From NCBI GenBank assembly GCA_030278955.1, contig JAOANR010000006.1, forward strand, positions 59,819,060-59,883,059: a stretch of 64,000 bases of DNA, written 5' to 3'. The position numbers and the translations under genes are program-made. Under the pieces are notes generated by a model, which was not told the origin of the DNA, ran no database searches, and was given only the letters and a program-made list of their open reading frames with translations. The first letter of the stretch is position 1, and every line of letters begins with the position of its first letter. The DNA comes from Hygrophila difformis. Its lineage: Eukaryota > Streptophyta > Magnoliopsida > Lamiales > Acanthaceae. Shown one piece after another: positions 1-12,414 of this stretch.

Positions 1-370
1 CAGTAGTTTGGAGGTATGGGTGAAATTAATTTGAATATTTAGGTGGGGGCGTGGGGCACACATGGTCGAGTAGCAATCCGACATGTATATCGAAAATTAA
101 AGAAAAAATTGGCTTGAATATGAACATCATCTAATTTTATTAAAAACATATAAATATCAGTTATATCCCAAGGTCAAAAAGTTAGTCTTTTAAAAAATGC
201 CCCCAAAAAAAAAAGTTCCAAGGCTTCATTTTTATATTTCATCGTTTTCTAATTATTATTATTTACGGCTTATGTTTTGATTGTTTTATAACACAAGAAA
301 AAACGATATCTTCTTTCTTTTCATTCTTTTCTAAATCTCTATTTATTATTCCTTCCTGGGTATATCCTCT
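1..370. other. AT-rich non-coding stretch, nothing recognised
   Basis: No open frame, RNA gene or terminal repeat is recognised. The stretch is AT-rich with A and T runs and leads directly into the RNase H remnant that follows. Confidence 0.5.
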
Positions 371-706
371 ATCATTGTTGCTGAATTACATGGAATGCTT
401 AATGACTTGAGACGTCTACAAGATAGGGGCGTTGAGGAAGCGTACTGCTATATTGATTCTCTGGAAGCCCTTCATTTAATTCAATCCACAGTTGCTGAAG
501 ATCATTCCATCCCTCTTCTTGTGCGACTTATTCAGGACATATTATATCAGAACCGGGGGTCTCAATGGTTCCACCTCTTCCGCGAAGGCAACTTTGTGGC
601 CGATTCATTGGCTAAGCTAGGATCCCGCTCTCTGGAGTTCTTCACTATATGGGCCTATCCCGCTTCTAGCAATGACATGATGGGAGTCTGGCGTCCCCCC
701 AAGTAG
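371..706 (+). pseudogene. RNase H-like (RVT_3) domain fragment
   Basis: The open frame runs in phase from about 371 through the first Met at 395 to a stop at 704-706. It reads as the C-terminal part of the plant RNase H-like domain found at the ends of LINE reverse transcriptases and in stand-alone 'putative ribonuclease H' genes. Visible landmarks are AELHGML near the start, the YIDS strand with the second acidic residue, and the REGNFVADSLAKLG block. The first acidic strand of the fold is missing upstream, so it cannot be a functional RNase H as it stands. There is no reverse transcriptase upstream and no poly(A) tail after the stop. The likeliest source is a truncated LINE or a captured host RNase H gene; the two cannot be separated from this fragment. 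Confidence 0.6.
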
Positions 707-835
707 ATTATTTTGTTTTTTTCTTCCTTTCTTTACCCCTTTGTGTGGATTTTCTTAGTTTTTACTTTAGCTGACCCTTTGGCGTCTCTGTTCACTAGGA
801 GGAAAAAAATCTCTATTATTTATGCACTCTCTCTT

Positions 836-1002
836 TTTGGGTAAACAAACACTCATGTGTCGACAAAGGCGTGTGGGAGCCCAAACCACACAAATTACAA
901 AGTGGGATAAATGGGAGGGATAGCAGGTTTGGTGGGGGATCGAACCCCCAATCCATAGTTGGGAGAATGGGGACTTAACCACTAGGGTAAGTCCCCAACC
1001 CC
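836..1002 (-). mobile_element. tRNA-derived SINE, full insertion with 17-bp TSD
   Basis: The element lies between two identical 17-bp direct repeats, tttatgcactctctctt, at 819-835 and 1003-1019. On the minus strand its head resembles a tRNA gene: a box A-like segment (taccctagtggttaagt) and a box B (gggttcgatcccc), as expected for an internal RNA polymerase III promoter. Related heads occur at 22597-22662 and 26209-26381. The exact duplication suggests recent insertion by LINE-driven target-primed reverse transcription. It is not a tRNA gene, because the cloverleaf is incomplete and a non-tRNA body follows. Confidence 0.85.
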
Positions 1003-1053
1003 TTTATGCACTCTCTCTTAAGTTATATTTTACAGTGTTAAAAATATTTTTTA

Positions 1054-1361
1054 GTCTGTTTTCTTTTTAAAAAATTCAAATCGATCCGTTAGTAATTTTT
1101 TTCCTCATATTTTTTGCCCCAACCCCTTTACGTTTGCTTATTTTTTTTTTCAATTCGGTCCCAATTACGTAATTGGCATGAGTTTGCTGACGTGGCCGAA
1201 GTATATCAAATTTTACATCCACCATAGCCAATATGGAGTCAGCAACCTCAGATTATTACGTACTTATGACCGAATTGAAAAAAATTAGCAAACGTAGTGG
1301 ACTATAGAAAGCAAAAAATTACTAACGGTCCGATTTGAATTTTTTGAAAAGAAAAAGGACA
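1054..1361. repeat. Foldback (palindromic) MITE-like element
   Basis: The two halves are imperfect inverted copies. The left arm contains aaattcaaatcgatccgtta and the right arm contains taacggtccgatttgaattt. The match continues inward through blocks resembling acgtttgct and caattcggtc. The whole would fold into a hairpin of roughly 300 nt. No coding capacity is seen. The ends run into A/T tracts, so no target-site duplication could be fixed and the family is not identified. Confidence 0.6.
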
Positions 1362-1960
1362 AAAAAAAAAAAAATCTTTTTTTTCCGTTTTAAAATTGTA
1401 CAAGTTATTCTCAAATTATTTATATGCCATTGACATTCCCTCATATACGTGACTAAACATATCACTATTTGGCTCGTCTTTTCCGCCAAAATCTTGAACC
1501 ACCTAAAAATGAGAACTGGATTTCCTTGTCAACTAACCACCAAAATAAGACATTCTTTTATGAACTTGAGAAATAATTAAGTCTGAACCATTGAAAATGA
1601 AGGATTAGCCAAAACCAGGCTCCAGAAGAAACCCACCACAAAGGGCCGGGGGGAGCAGCATACACAACCAAGCACCTTCAAGCCAAGGATCAACATCCTT
1701 CCCCCATCGCCTGTCGACTTGTAGCACCTGAGAAGATACATATACTACTACAAAGTAAATTCTTATGGATGCCGACAAAATCAAAGGGAAGGGCACAAAT
1801 TTAATCGGCAATGAGGACGGTATATATTGTCCAATATATATATATATACTTTGGTAATGGTAAGTGAAGCATATAATCTAAGCACATTTCTGAGATTTGA
1901 ATGAAATATAGAATATCAGAGATCAATACTAGACAGATGATAAAGGTGCCCGACTGCCTG

Positions 1961-1991
<31 letters not shown>

Positions 1992-2457
1992 TGTGTTTAT
2001 ATATAGGGAAATAGAGAGAGACCACTTGTGCTCATCAGTCTCAATGGCCGATGTATGCTATTAGCCTACCACTAAAAACAATGTCCTGCATTGCCATATC
2101 ACATACCTCTCCCTGACTCCCTCCACTCTCAAACCCTCGGTAGTTACCACAGCCTAATTAATAACAAAAAGCAGAACCCTCAGGTGCCAAAATGAGTGAT
2201 GAATGATGTTGCTGTGCCCACCAATGATTCCAAGCACTGCCATCCAATATTACAAGTATAAACCCTACAAAAATAAAAAAAACCATAATGCAAAGAATCC
2301 CATGGTTATCATGGGAATGGCCGGTCATCAAAACTGGGCTCCTGCTCTACTCTTACTCATAATGTTGGATCTGCCTATATTGCTGCCATTTATACCAGTC
2401 TGTTCCTATTATATGAGCATCCTCAGCTACAAGCATTGCACGTCAGTAAACAAGTTA
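1362..2457. other. Intergenic / 3' flank of the Hsp70 gene, with a (TG)n microsatellite
   Basis: This holds the 3' flank, and probably the 3' UTR, of the minus-strand Hsp70 gene whose stop codon is at 2458-2460. A (TG)n microsatellite lies at about 1961-1991 and a short (TA)n run near 1837-1849. I see no supported gene: the open frames here are short, low in complexity and show no family motif. Confidence 0.5.
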
Positions 2458-5400
2458 TCACAGCTCATCATGAGGCTCGGAACCACTTTCTGTCTTTTCA
2501 TTAGTTGCATTCCTCGAATCGGACTTCGTCTCATCTGATGATGAGGCTGTCTCTCCAGATGGAGGGTCTGTGGCAGAAGTGGTATCTTCACTGGACGGAG
2601 AATTGGTCGCATTTGTCTCGTCAGTTTCCATCTTGACAGGTTTCTCAATTTTTGGCTTTGGTTTCGGAATTCTGTTAACTTTCGCCACCTATGCATGTGA
2701 AGATGGCCGGAAGAAACATTAGTAACTCAAAATGCATGCTGAAGGCACCATATGCATGTACACTACTTTATATATAATCCAAAGGGTAAATATAAAGACA
2801 ACATACCTTGTCCTGTAGATCCAAAATCTTCCCATAAACTTCATCCGATGTAAATGCTGGTTTGCTAAATCCAGAAGTCCTGTTGAAAGTGGATAATTAA
2901 GAGTCACATATGGAAAGACTTTTAACAGAACTATCCCGACTCCGACTCCAGGTCACGAAATACCCAAAAAGACAATAGTCATTACAAAATAGAAAAGGAT
3001 GGCATGTCCCAGCCAACAACCTAATAAGTTTTAAAATTTCATGGTCAACCAGAAGCCAATCTATGTATGACTAGGTTCAGCACACATTTTATGAAACTCA
3101 ATGAGCTTGAATTTGAAACCTGTACCTGAATATGAATCATTAAACTGAAACTAAAACAAACTAAAACAACAACAATAATAATAAATAATAATAATAAAAA
3201 TAACTGACTATACTTATTTTCTAGTTTACAAAAAAAAAAAAAAAGTAATTGATCTTTTTATCACTTGATTTTAAGCCAGTAGATTATTTAAACAATTATT
3301 GAATTCAAGTATCAGTACCAAAGGGGGCCTTAATTTTAGCCTTGTAGTACATATTCTAAGAGCTTGCATATCCATGTCACTCTATACCATGGCAAAGACA
3401 TAAAACTCTAATAGTATTAAATAGTTTATCTAAATCTAAAAGAAGCTTGTAAGCAAATCATGCTATGCCTTCAAAAACTGAATCAAGGGATAAACTATAT
3501 TTGGCAAAAATCACAGCGAGCAACCATTGGATAAATGAGAACTAAGCACAGGAAAAGACACAAAATCAATCATTTTCACTTTGTTCTTGAGCAAGAGGAT
3601 TACGCTCAATATTCCTTTCCAAATCATTCCATAGACACACACTCTGGCAAAAATAGAATTATCAGTGGGAAATACATACTGCTCTTTAAAGAATAAATAA
3701 AAACAAAAGAAAGTATGCACGTATTAATGGCATCAACAATAGAACAAAACATCTAAGTTACATCATAATTCAAAAGATACTAGGAAATAAATAAGAAATC
3801 AAACCAACAAAAAATTTTTTCCTCTAAAAAAAAGAAGATTAAACTTACTTCTTCTGCTCAGCCACTTTTTCGCTCAACCAATTCTTGAACTTTTCACTTT
3901 CATGTAGGATCTAGAAAATCAATAAATAAACTTTCATATGCTAAATGCATGACTATTATACATGCTTTTGAAATAAGAAATTGGAAAACCTCTTCAATTC
4001 TCTCTCTTGGCAACCAAGGTTTGTCCTTTTCCAATCGTTGAACAGTCTACAAATGACAAATAAGTAACAGAAACAAATAGTTAGAGATGGTCATAGCAAC
4101 AATGCATTTGAAAATCAAACTGAACACTGCTATACAAGCATTAATCTACCAGTAATTATATATTTCTCAAATGTTTTTTCGAACCAATTTTCAAAAATCA
4201 AATAAAGAAAAAGATTAATTACAAAAAATCTAATAATGTTCGCATTTTGGTTTCTAGACCATAGTTTAGGCTCTTCCAGGAGACATGAAAAATCCAATAT
4301 TCGACACCCTTTCGTTGACAAACTAATAATGTAAGCGTACATGGCATAAATTCATAATACCTCCAAACAAGGCAGTCAAGGCTATAGAAGAGAATTATGA
4401 ATTTTCTTTTGATTTGAAAATCAAACTGGATGCACTTCTATATGCAGGCATTTGTCTTAGTGATGCTATTACAAGTTCAATAAATTTGTCAATGGTTTAT
4501 CATACTATTTTTCCGAAATAGAAAATGACAAAAAAGGTTAACTACAAAAACCAAACAATGGTCCATATTTTGATTTGCTAGACCGAAGTTCAGCCCCTTC
4601 CGAGTCTCATAAAAATAAAATATTTGACACCCCCTTTGTCGAGAAACTATAATCAAAATGAACTTGACAACAGCCACAGAAGAATAACATTATTTTATGA
4701 AAAATTTTCGCGTATAACAAAAGCAATAACAGAACGAAAAATAAAAGTTCTTTTTCAATTGCTTCCACAGATATATTTGTTATTTCTTTATCTTTATTAG
4801 TTGGCCATCTCTGAAAAGTTCCTTGTGCTGTAGAAATATTAACATGGAAAGGTAGTACCTGTTGTAACTCTTCAAAGTATCGCATTGCATGTTCAATTGC
4901 GGCAGGTCGGGCAGTGAGTTCATTATATCTATAATGAGAATAACTGTGTTATGAGCAACCTCTAACATGTAAATTTGCTGCGCTCCTAACTGATGTATAT
5001 CAATTATAGAGCCAAACCTGAAGGATATGGGATCACCAACAGCTTTCAACATGTCTAAGCGTCCTTTAAACTCTGTGGCAGAAGCATCTTCACCATCAGT
5101 ATACAACCAGTCTTCCACCTAAACCAATGGACAAATATCAGTATCCAAACAAGATACTTCACTATGGCAAAAATAAATGGTGAAGCAAGCATAGAAGCAA
5201 TGGGGGCAGCGAACCTCATTAAGTTTTTCAAGAAAAGATTGTCGTTCTTGATCACTTGATATCTTTTCGAACTCCTCTGAGCCAAGCTACTCATATTAAC
5301 AATCAGAAAAGTACCGTAAGATTCTACAGTTCAAAAAATCTCATACAAATGCTTTTAAACATCTGAAAATTAAACCATGCAAAAGTATAGACTATTATTC

Positions 5401-8400
5401 TTCAAATACAAAATATGAGCAAAGCCACATAAAAGGAGACTCCAGACGAATGTAACAGAAACAAATGGAAATAACCATAGACATTATTTAAAGAGGATGC
5501 ACAATGTCATAGGCATGAGCCACTAGACCAAATGATCATGGGTGCCCAAAATCTGTAGAAACAAAAGAGTAACATTTACCTTGTCTTTAGTAGAATATAT
5601 GTATCCTTCCAGATCATTTTTCAATTCAGCTGTTCTCTTCCTTTCTGCATCTTTCTTGTCCAGGATTTCTAATTTGCGTTTAGCCTCGGCAAATGATTCT
5701 TTTGAGAGAGGCATTCCAGATCCTGCAGTCGTTTCAATAACCTACATGAAACAAACATTAAGATTATCAGACAAAATTACACACAATGCTATCACTCCCA
5801 AGTCCGAACTGCTTCCACGGAATACCTTAAGGGGAACTCGGAATGTTCTCTTTTTCAGCTTCTTTTCAGTGCCGAGATCTGTAGTGCCAGAATCATTAAT
5901 ACTGGAATCTGATGTGCTGGTATTGCCATCATTAGTCTCTAGTTTGTAACTGTTCTCTGTAGTGTTGCTAGCATCAGTATCTGTATTGTTAGCAGAAGCA
6001 GATGTTGAGTTGTCTACTGTGATATTCTTTCGTGGGACTTCAACCCATTCAGTTATCTCAACAACAGCTTCAGCTCGATCTAATGAAAAAACTCCACTTC
6101 TACTGAGAGAAAAGTGTAAATTGGCTTTAATTGGGGAAGAAAGGTTCCTTGATGAGTACCTACAGAATACCAGGAAGTTAGATCTCATTGAGAATATTCA
6201 AACAATATCAAATTATTAATCAGCATTTTACTTACTTTTCACTAGCATCTTTAAGACCTGAGACATCATACGTTGAAAATACGAGGGAGGATGCACCCGG
6301 TGGTATCAGATTTTCACTCTCATAAGAAAGTGTAACTTCAAAATCATTGTTGTGAACAACAGATCTGAACATCTGAAATAAAGTAAATAATAATAATAAA
6401 ATAAACATTTGCACCATTGGTTAAAATAAACTTTTGTATTGAAAAGTTCTTTACCTTGCTGGGTAACTTTTTCATTCTTGGCACAATCAGCTGTCTTGAG
6501 TTCTCATCTTTTAAAAGACCATCACCATTCAGTTCAAACACAAAACCATATGTCGAACCATCAATCATTCCAAGTTTACGGTTTAATTTGATTCCATCAC
6601 TTAAATTTGCAGCATGTAACGAGGCCCCCAAGACAATGGCCTCATCAGCATCAAGATGTTTGTCTAACTCCTTCCTCCCAAGAAATTGTTGAAGCTTAGC
6701 CTGTGGCAGAAAAGTGCAGGTTGAATCATGGATTGCTTGTGGAAATAGGAGTTCAGCTATAAATCCTTACAGAAATCATAAAATTTCAATCGCTCTAAGG
6801 TTATATTTGAGCATTTATTGTTAAAAATTGGGCAGTCATCATTGATAACAAATAATTGTATTAGGAGCTCATCACAGGGATGCCCAAATTAATAGTGGTA
6901 GTTATAGCGAGATAAAAAAGACCTGCAACTTTGGAACTCGTGTGGCACCTCCAATCAACTCCACAGCATATAAATCATCAGTATTTAACCCAGAATTCTT
7001 GAGAACCTCTTTCAGGGGAACAAGGGCTCTGTCCCACAAATCTTCACAGAGCTCTTCAAACTTCTCACGAGTTATTGTACTCCTGGAAGAAGACATGCAG
7101 ACCATTACAGCAAGAACTTGCATGTCCACTAAAGGTAGGAAGAATTGTAAATTTCAGAAAGAATTTCTGTTGCTGAGGTCATTTTTTAACATAAATCATT
7201 AAACAGTTTCATAAAAGAGGGAATATCCAATAAATAAATCAACCCAATTCAAAATTTTATTTGTAAAGAATGATAGCCAATACAAACTGGCTTCAAAGGA
7301 TGCAAATGATAGGATCAAAGTTTTCAAAATAACTTTCTACAAGTAGAAACTGACAGCCAGATCTAGGGTATGTTTGGGAAATAATTAGAGTTTAGCGTCT
7401 GGAGTTTGGAGTTTAGAGTCTGGAGTTTGAAATTAATGGTGAAAAATAGTTTTAAATTTGAACAATGGCGTTTGGTAATGCAATTTTAAATTAGAGTTTA
7501 GAGTCTGGAGTTTGGAAAGCTAAAAGCTGGGGGATTAGAGATTAGAAATTAAAATTTTGCTGTTACTGTAATTAGTGTTTACTATATATAGGATTTTAGG
7601 CTATTTTTAGTATGTATTTTAAAAGTTAAACGCTAATCGCTAGCGTCTGTTCCCAAACGCAGCCCTAGTACTATTACTCAATATTCAAAAGATGGACAAA
7701 ACATGATAGGTAAGAGAAAATTGGAATGCATATAGAATCCTGGTGAGGACACAAAGGGTGGTTTTAGAGTAGCAGCGAAGATTCCTACTCCCTAGTGTGC
7801 CTTGGCTTCCCTTTGGAACTACCAAGGCAAAGGGTGTAAAACATAATTTGTGTGAAAATAGAAGAGAAAATATCAGGGCTATTTCACCAATAAAGATTAT
7901 TAATTCAGCGTCTTGTGTGTCTTCTTCTATTTTCTGTTTCTGATCTTATTGAGGAACTGATGGGCTTAATGGAAGAATATGTTGGGCCTTTCTTTCCATC
8001 TTTGCAACCCGAGGGAATGCACTATGCTTGCTAAAGCAGTAAAGCTATGGTGGTCAAAGAACCATTGATTCTAATGTCCAAATAGAACTCAGGTTTAACA
8101 CAGAGGATGACCCACACATGGGAAAGCCTGAAGCCACCAGCACGAAGGATCTGCAGGATGCCCAAAAGTCCCACTCCACAAAGCTTTGCCAATGAAGTTT
8201 TTGAAATTCAGGCAATGATTCTTTGGAAGCCACAAAGACAACGCTGCTGGGACCAAAATATAATTTACATCCGCATGTAGAGATGCATTGGTTGGATATA
8301 GAGTGATGGTTATTCTTTATCTTTTGTTGCTAAAATCTAGAGGTTTTACAATAGGTGCATAGAGGCATTGTTACAGAGTAAATAGTGCTACAGTGCGAGG

Positions 8401-10124
8401 CCTCAATCCTTGCTCATCACTTAGTTTCTAGAAGAGTGTTTGTGCTATCTTGCCTATTAACATTTTCCGTTGTGTTCTACACTAGAGTTAAAAAATTATA
8501 TTATGAGTTGTTGTATTCAAATTTCAAAAAGAAAAAGTAAAAACTAAAATAATCATAAACACTAGCCATATGGTGTAACCCTAATAAACTCCAGTAAAAT
8601 TTGATGGCATGAGGCTTAAATTTTACCTTTTATCTTAGAGACTGCAAACAGATAAGATGACTAACCTGAAATCACGATCATCATAGAGGGATTCTACTGA
8701 TATTGGAGCCATTGTATTGGCACTCAAGATTTCTTTTGTACGTTTCACTTGTTTCTTCAACTTGGCCATGGCCTTAGGAGAGCTCCTAATGTCAACCCCA
8801 TTCCCAAGTTGTTTGTTGAACTCATCAACAAAATGCTCAACCAGCCTCAGCTCCATTTGCTGACCTCCAAGTTCTGCGTCCCATTTGACTTCCTTTACCT
8901 GCGATAGTATCAAAACGTACAACTATTTACAGAAAGCAACCAGCAATTTAACAAGCTCGTTAATACATCCATGGGGTGTTATTCTTCCTCGAAATCCAGA
9001 ATAGAATTATTCAACAATAATCTCGAATATGCCTTGAGGCAGAAGCTATTTGTGGTTACTTTATCTTCAGTTTTTCACGATCACACCTCTTTTTCATTTG
9101 ATTTTTTAGACCAACATAATGTTTCTCTAAATTTCAGCATGGAAACCAAATGACATATCTGATGTGTTCAGCAACTTTTAAACAAATTAGCAATAATAGC
9201 ACGAGACACAACCAGCCTTTAGAATACATAGGATTGAGCTCCTGGTACTATAGGGAATGGAAATTGTGGAACGAATTGAAACAGCAGTTTAAATGAAAAC
9301 ATCAGCTTGGAAAACATCAGCTTGGAGAAGCAACAATTCACCTGAAATTGATTGACGGACACAGTCTTGCCAAATTCCTTAGCATTATATGCTGAAAAAT
9401 ATACCAAAGCAGCATAAGTACTGGTGGCACCCATATCATAAAATACAACATGCCTGGATCCATTGGAGAAATCCTTATCGATCCCATACTGTAAAGCAGC
9501 CCCAGAGTGCTCATTTACCAACGCCAGCACATTAAGGCCAGCCAAATCCGCCGCAGCCAACATTGCCCTCCTCTCCGGCACCCCCGTAAAAGGCGGAACC
9601 GTGATGACGACATCCTTGACCGACGTCTTGGCGTGAGTGCCCGCCAGGCCGGCAGCATACTTTAAGATCATGGCGACCAACTCCTCGGGCGTAAAATCAG
9701 AGAAGTCCCCAGCGTCGGCCTTAAAAACGGCGGCATCACGCGTTTGATCGGGGACAATCTCGTAATTGAGGTAAAGCGTTTGAAGGAAATCTCGCGTAAA
9801 AGAATAGGGTTTGGCAAGCAGGGAGGGAAGATGGGAATAGACCTTGTTGGGATAACGAGCGAAGAGGTTCATGGATTCCTCGCCGATTAATCGGGAATGA
9901 GCGTGGAAACTAACAAGAGAAGGGGTTTTACGCTTGGACATCTCGTTAATGGCGATGGAGATCGGGGGCTGGCCGGGTTTAAGGTTGACGACGGCGACTT
10001 TGAGAGATTCGGAGCCGAGATCTATGCTGGAGACGGCGGATTGAGTGGGGAAGAAATTAAGCAGGAGGAGGGAAAGGAAGAGAAATGGGCGGAGCGAAAT
10101 CGGCATCGGCATGGGCATGGCCAC
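2458..10124 (-). CDS. HSP70-17: ER-lumenal Hsp70 family chaperone, HSP70-17 / GRP170 (HYOU1)-like
   Basis: Fourteen exons (high to low): 10124-9342, 8898-8666, 7082-6923, 6700-6455, 6372-6236, 6159-5826, 5741-5580, 5286-5215, 5118-5018, 4928-4859, 4046-3990, 3910-3849, 2879-2807, 2688-2458. All introns are GT-AG, and the 2721 nt join in phase to 906 aa, close to the family's usual size. Residues 1 to about 30 form a signal peptide that opens with an unusual Met-Pro repeat. The ATPase domain shows DLGSE (35-39), a phosphate-2 loop DMGATST (230-236) and the adenosine motif GGATRVP (383-389). The substrate-binding part carries an acidic, Asn/Thr/Ser-rich loop with several N-glycosylation sequons (exon 6). 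The protein ends in HDEL, the ER-retention signal. Family knowledge: a large Hsp70 that assists folding and acts as nucleotide exchange factor for BiP. Four closely spaced in-frame ATGs leave the exact start open. Confidence 0.95.
7366..7665. mobile_element. MITE in intron 2 of the Hsp70 gene
   Basis: A 300-bp element within the 1.6-kb second intron. The left end reads gggtatgtttgggaa. The right end, read inverted, gives gggctgcgtttgggaa. A TA dinucleotide flanks each side (7364-7365 and 7666-7667). The interior holds repeated 'gagtttagagtctgg' type words near the left end. There is no coding capacity. The superfamily is uncertain: the ends resemble Tourist-type MITEs, but the visible duplication is TA. 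Confidence 0.65.
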
Positions 10125-10283
10125 GGCCAGTGGTGGCAGAATAGCCAGGGTGAAGGGTATAGCGGAATAGGGTCTAGGAGGTCCTTGTGTGCGCGTGCAA
10201 AGTACGCATCAAATTGAAGGGGGAGACTGGAGACGGGAGGGTCGGAGCAGGCAGGGAAGAAATACGATGAAGGGGGGGTTTAG

Positions 10284-10291
10284 TTTATATA
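10284..10291 (-). promoter_or_regulatory. TATA box of the Hsp70-17 gene, with upstream G-box
   Basis: On the minus strand the sequence reads TATATAAA about 160 nt upstream of the ATG, a good core promoter position. Some 65-90 nt further upstream are a palindromic G-box CACGTG (10355-10360) and a second CCACGT (10373-10378). bZIP factors bind such ACGT cores, including those of the plant unfolded protein response, which would suit an ER chaperone. No perfect CCAAT-N9-CCACG element was found, so stress regulation is inference. Confidence 0.55.
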
Positions 10292-10391
10292 GTTTGGCCA
10301 GGAGGAGGAGGAGGAGCTGGAAAAGAACAGAATGATGGGCGAATGGTGTGAATACACGTGGAACACAAGTATACGTGGCGGAATATTAGTC

Positions 10392-12414
10392 GCCTGGTGT
10401 GTTGCGGTAGGCGTGGTTGTGACTTGTGATTACTGGAGTAGCTTAGTAGTACTAGTAGTATCTACACATTGATTCTATTGCGGAAATATCCCTCACAAAC
10501 AACCCACTTTGGCCATCCAGATCCAGCTACATCCACGCAGACTGGAGAACCAAATTTTTAGTATAAGAGGCAAATATAAAGAGAAAAAAATCTATCAAAA
10601 CAAATACTAAAAGCCTACAAGCCACTATTCTCTATTTTATTAAAGAGCTTTCGTTAGCACCCATATTCAGGGAACTATCACTATTAGACTTGTATATTAA
10701 ACCCTTTTGCCTATATGCTTGGTTTCAGTACTTTTACCGGGATAATTTCGACTGCAAAATGATCATCTATTTAGGCCATCTTCAACAATAACTCTATTTT
10801 ACAGTCAACTTTAATTTTATTCTCCAGTCAAATTTACAGTTTTTTACAATTCATCTCCAACCATTCACTCTATTTTCCCCTCTATTTAAAAATATTCCAC
10901 TTTGATTCCTTTTATTATTCTTCTATTTTTTATTTAATTTATTCTATTATGTATATATATATATATATTTTATATTAACTTTTATTAAATTAAAATATGT
11001 ACAAAAAAATATTTTAGTGATATAAACAATTTAATAAAATTAAATATAATTTCAACTAATATAAAATAAACATAAAATTACTTAAAAATAAATATAAATA
11101 TATACTACTATTAGTTTGATTATTTTATTTCTTACAAGTAAAATTTGATAGTATAAATAATAGTAAAAATAAAAAAAACAAATAAAACCAAAAGGTGTAA
11201 AAAGGTAGATGGCGGAGCTACAGTGTACCGGTACATTCCCCATAGCACTATTCATGCCGTTAAATATCTCGATCCCGTCTGACGTTCCATGTTACACATT
11301 GGAGAAGAATTCTACTCTATTTTAGAGTTTTCCTCTATTTTAGAGTGCCCACTGGAGAAGCTCTTATAGGTTTTTGCCATTTTGTGGGTCAAATTTACTA
11401 CAGAATTGCACAGATAAATGAAAGTTTCAACATTCACATTTAACCTGCTAACAGATTCAACTTTAGATTATCCAAATAATACATACTATTATAGAGCACC
11501 ATCATTTTCCAAGCAAATGTAAAATGTGATGAATGATGCATATTCCATAATCAAAGTTGACCAAGAGTACAAGATCCACTAAACAATATGATAACTGTAT
11601 GGCAGGTGCAAACGACATGAATCAAACCAAACTATTACCATGCTAGTATGCCGCCAAATTCACCAATATCTTAAACTTGCATTTATATGCATGTGTAAAG
11701 TCTAAAGTCTAACTTACATTCATGTTTTTATTGGCATTTGGTAGATATATATATATATATATATATATCAAAATGTGCTCAATTTATTAGTATCAATCGG
11801 TCATTGAGAAATCTACTTATGGCGCTGCCGGGCTTAAACATTTCCGCTAAGTCTGACCCAGTTGCTTCTCATGTTTCCCTCCTCAAAATGGTACTCGTAT
11901 CGTATGAATGATGCGCATCAACTATATACTATATTGAGAACTCTGAGAAATCTTTCGTCCTGGATGAAGGTTGCGTTGACCACTCAGTTTCACATTTTTA
12001 CTCGTTAAACACTTCGGCTGAGGGGTGGGTGACCAAGTTAGTTAATTGCTGGGTCGAGTCCAAATATTGTTTGGGCTGAAGGCCCAGTTACAGGCCCAAT
12101 ATTATGAAATTCAGCCACATTTCCTCAAGAATCGCTTCTCTTCCATTTCCCGAATTTCTCTCTCTTTCAGGCAACGGAAACGAAAAAAGTCAAAAACTGG
12201 AAACAATGACCATACGAGTACTATCGGATGGCGAAAGGTTGCTGATTTCCTTGTGTTGCTGGCAATAGTTCACTGTCCACACATTGAAGTACTCCAATCT
12301 CACTTACAGTATATAGCTGCTATTGCGATTGATTCCCGACCCCCTAACCCTTGCCGCGTCATTTGAGGGAACAATTTTGGAAAACCCTGCTTTCTGATTC
12401 AATACGACCGCAAA
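10392..12414. other. Intergenic region between the divergent Hsp70 and NEMF genes
   Basis: The two genes are transcribed away from each other. Besides the Hsp70 promoter and the 590-bp MITE annotated separately, it contains an (AT)n microsatellite at about 11745-11768 and AT-rich unique-looking DNA. A segment near 10625-10690 resembles one inside the copia element at about 32295-32350 (shared words around agggaact and tcactat). No gene is supported. Confidence 0.5.
10774..11363. mobile_element. Tourist/Harbinger-like MITE, 590 bp, TTA target duplication
   Basis: The element is flanked by TTA on both sides (10771-10773 and 11364-11366). The left end reads ggccatcttcaacaataact. The right end, read inverted, begins gagcttctccagtgggcact, giving an imperfect terminal inverted repeat followed by ctctatttta-like subterminal repeats. 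TTA/TAA duplications and ends of this kind are typical of PIF/Harbinger-derived MITEs. There is no transposase, so it is non-autonomous. The interior is very AT-rich except for a short GC-richer block around 11208-11300. Confidence 0.6.

Noticed and set aside
930..1000. Possible tRNA gene on the minus strand (box A and box B present)
   Set aside because: No complete cloverleaf or acceptor stem. The segment sits at the head of an insertion with a 17-bp target duplication and has relatives at 22597 and 26209, so it is a SINE.
9897..10217. 106-codon plus-strand frame opposite the Hsp70 first exon
   Set aside because: Shadow of the GC-rich antisense exon. Its His-Gly repeat is the complement of the Met-Pro codons.
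12046..12366. Plus-strand frame just upstream of NEMF
   Set aside because: No family motif. It ends 50 bp before the NEMF start and is probably leader or promoter sequence.
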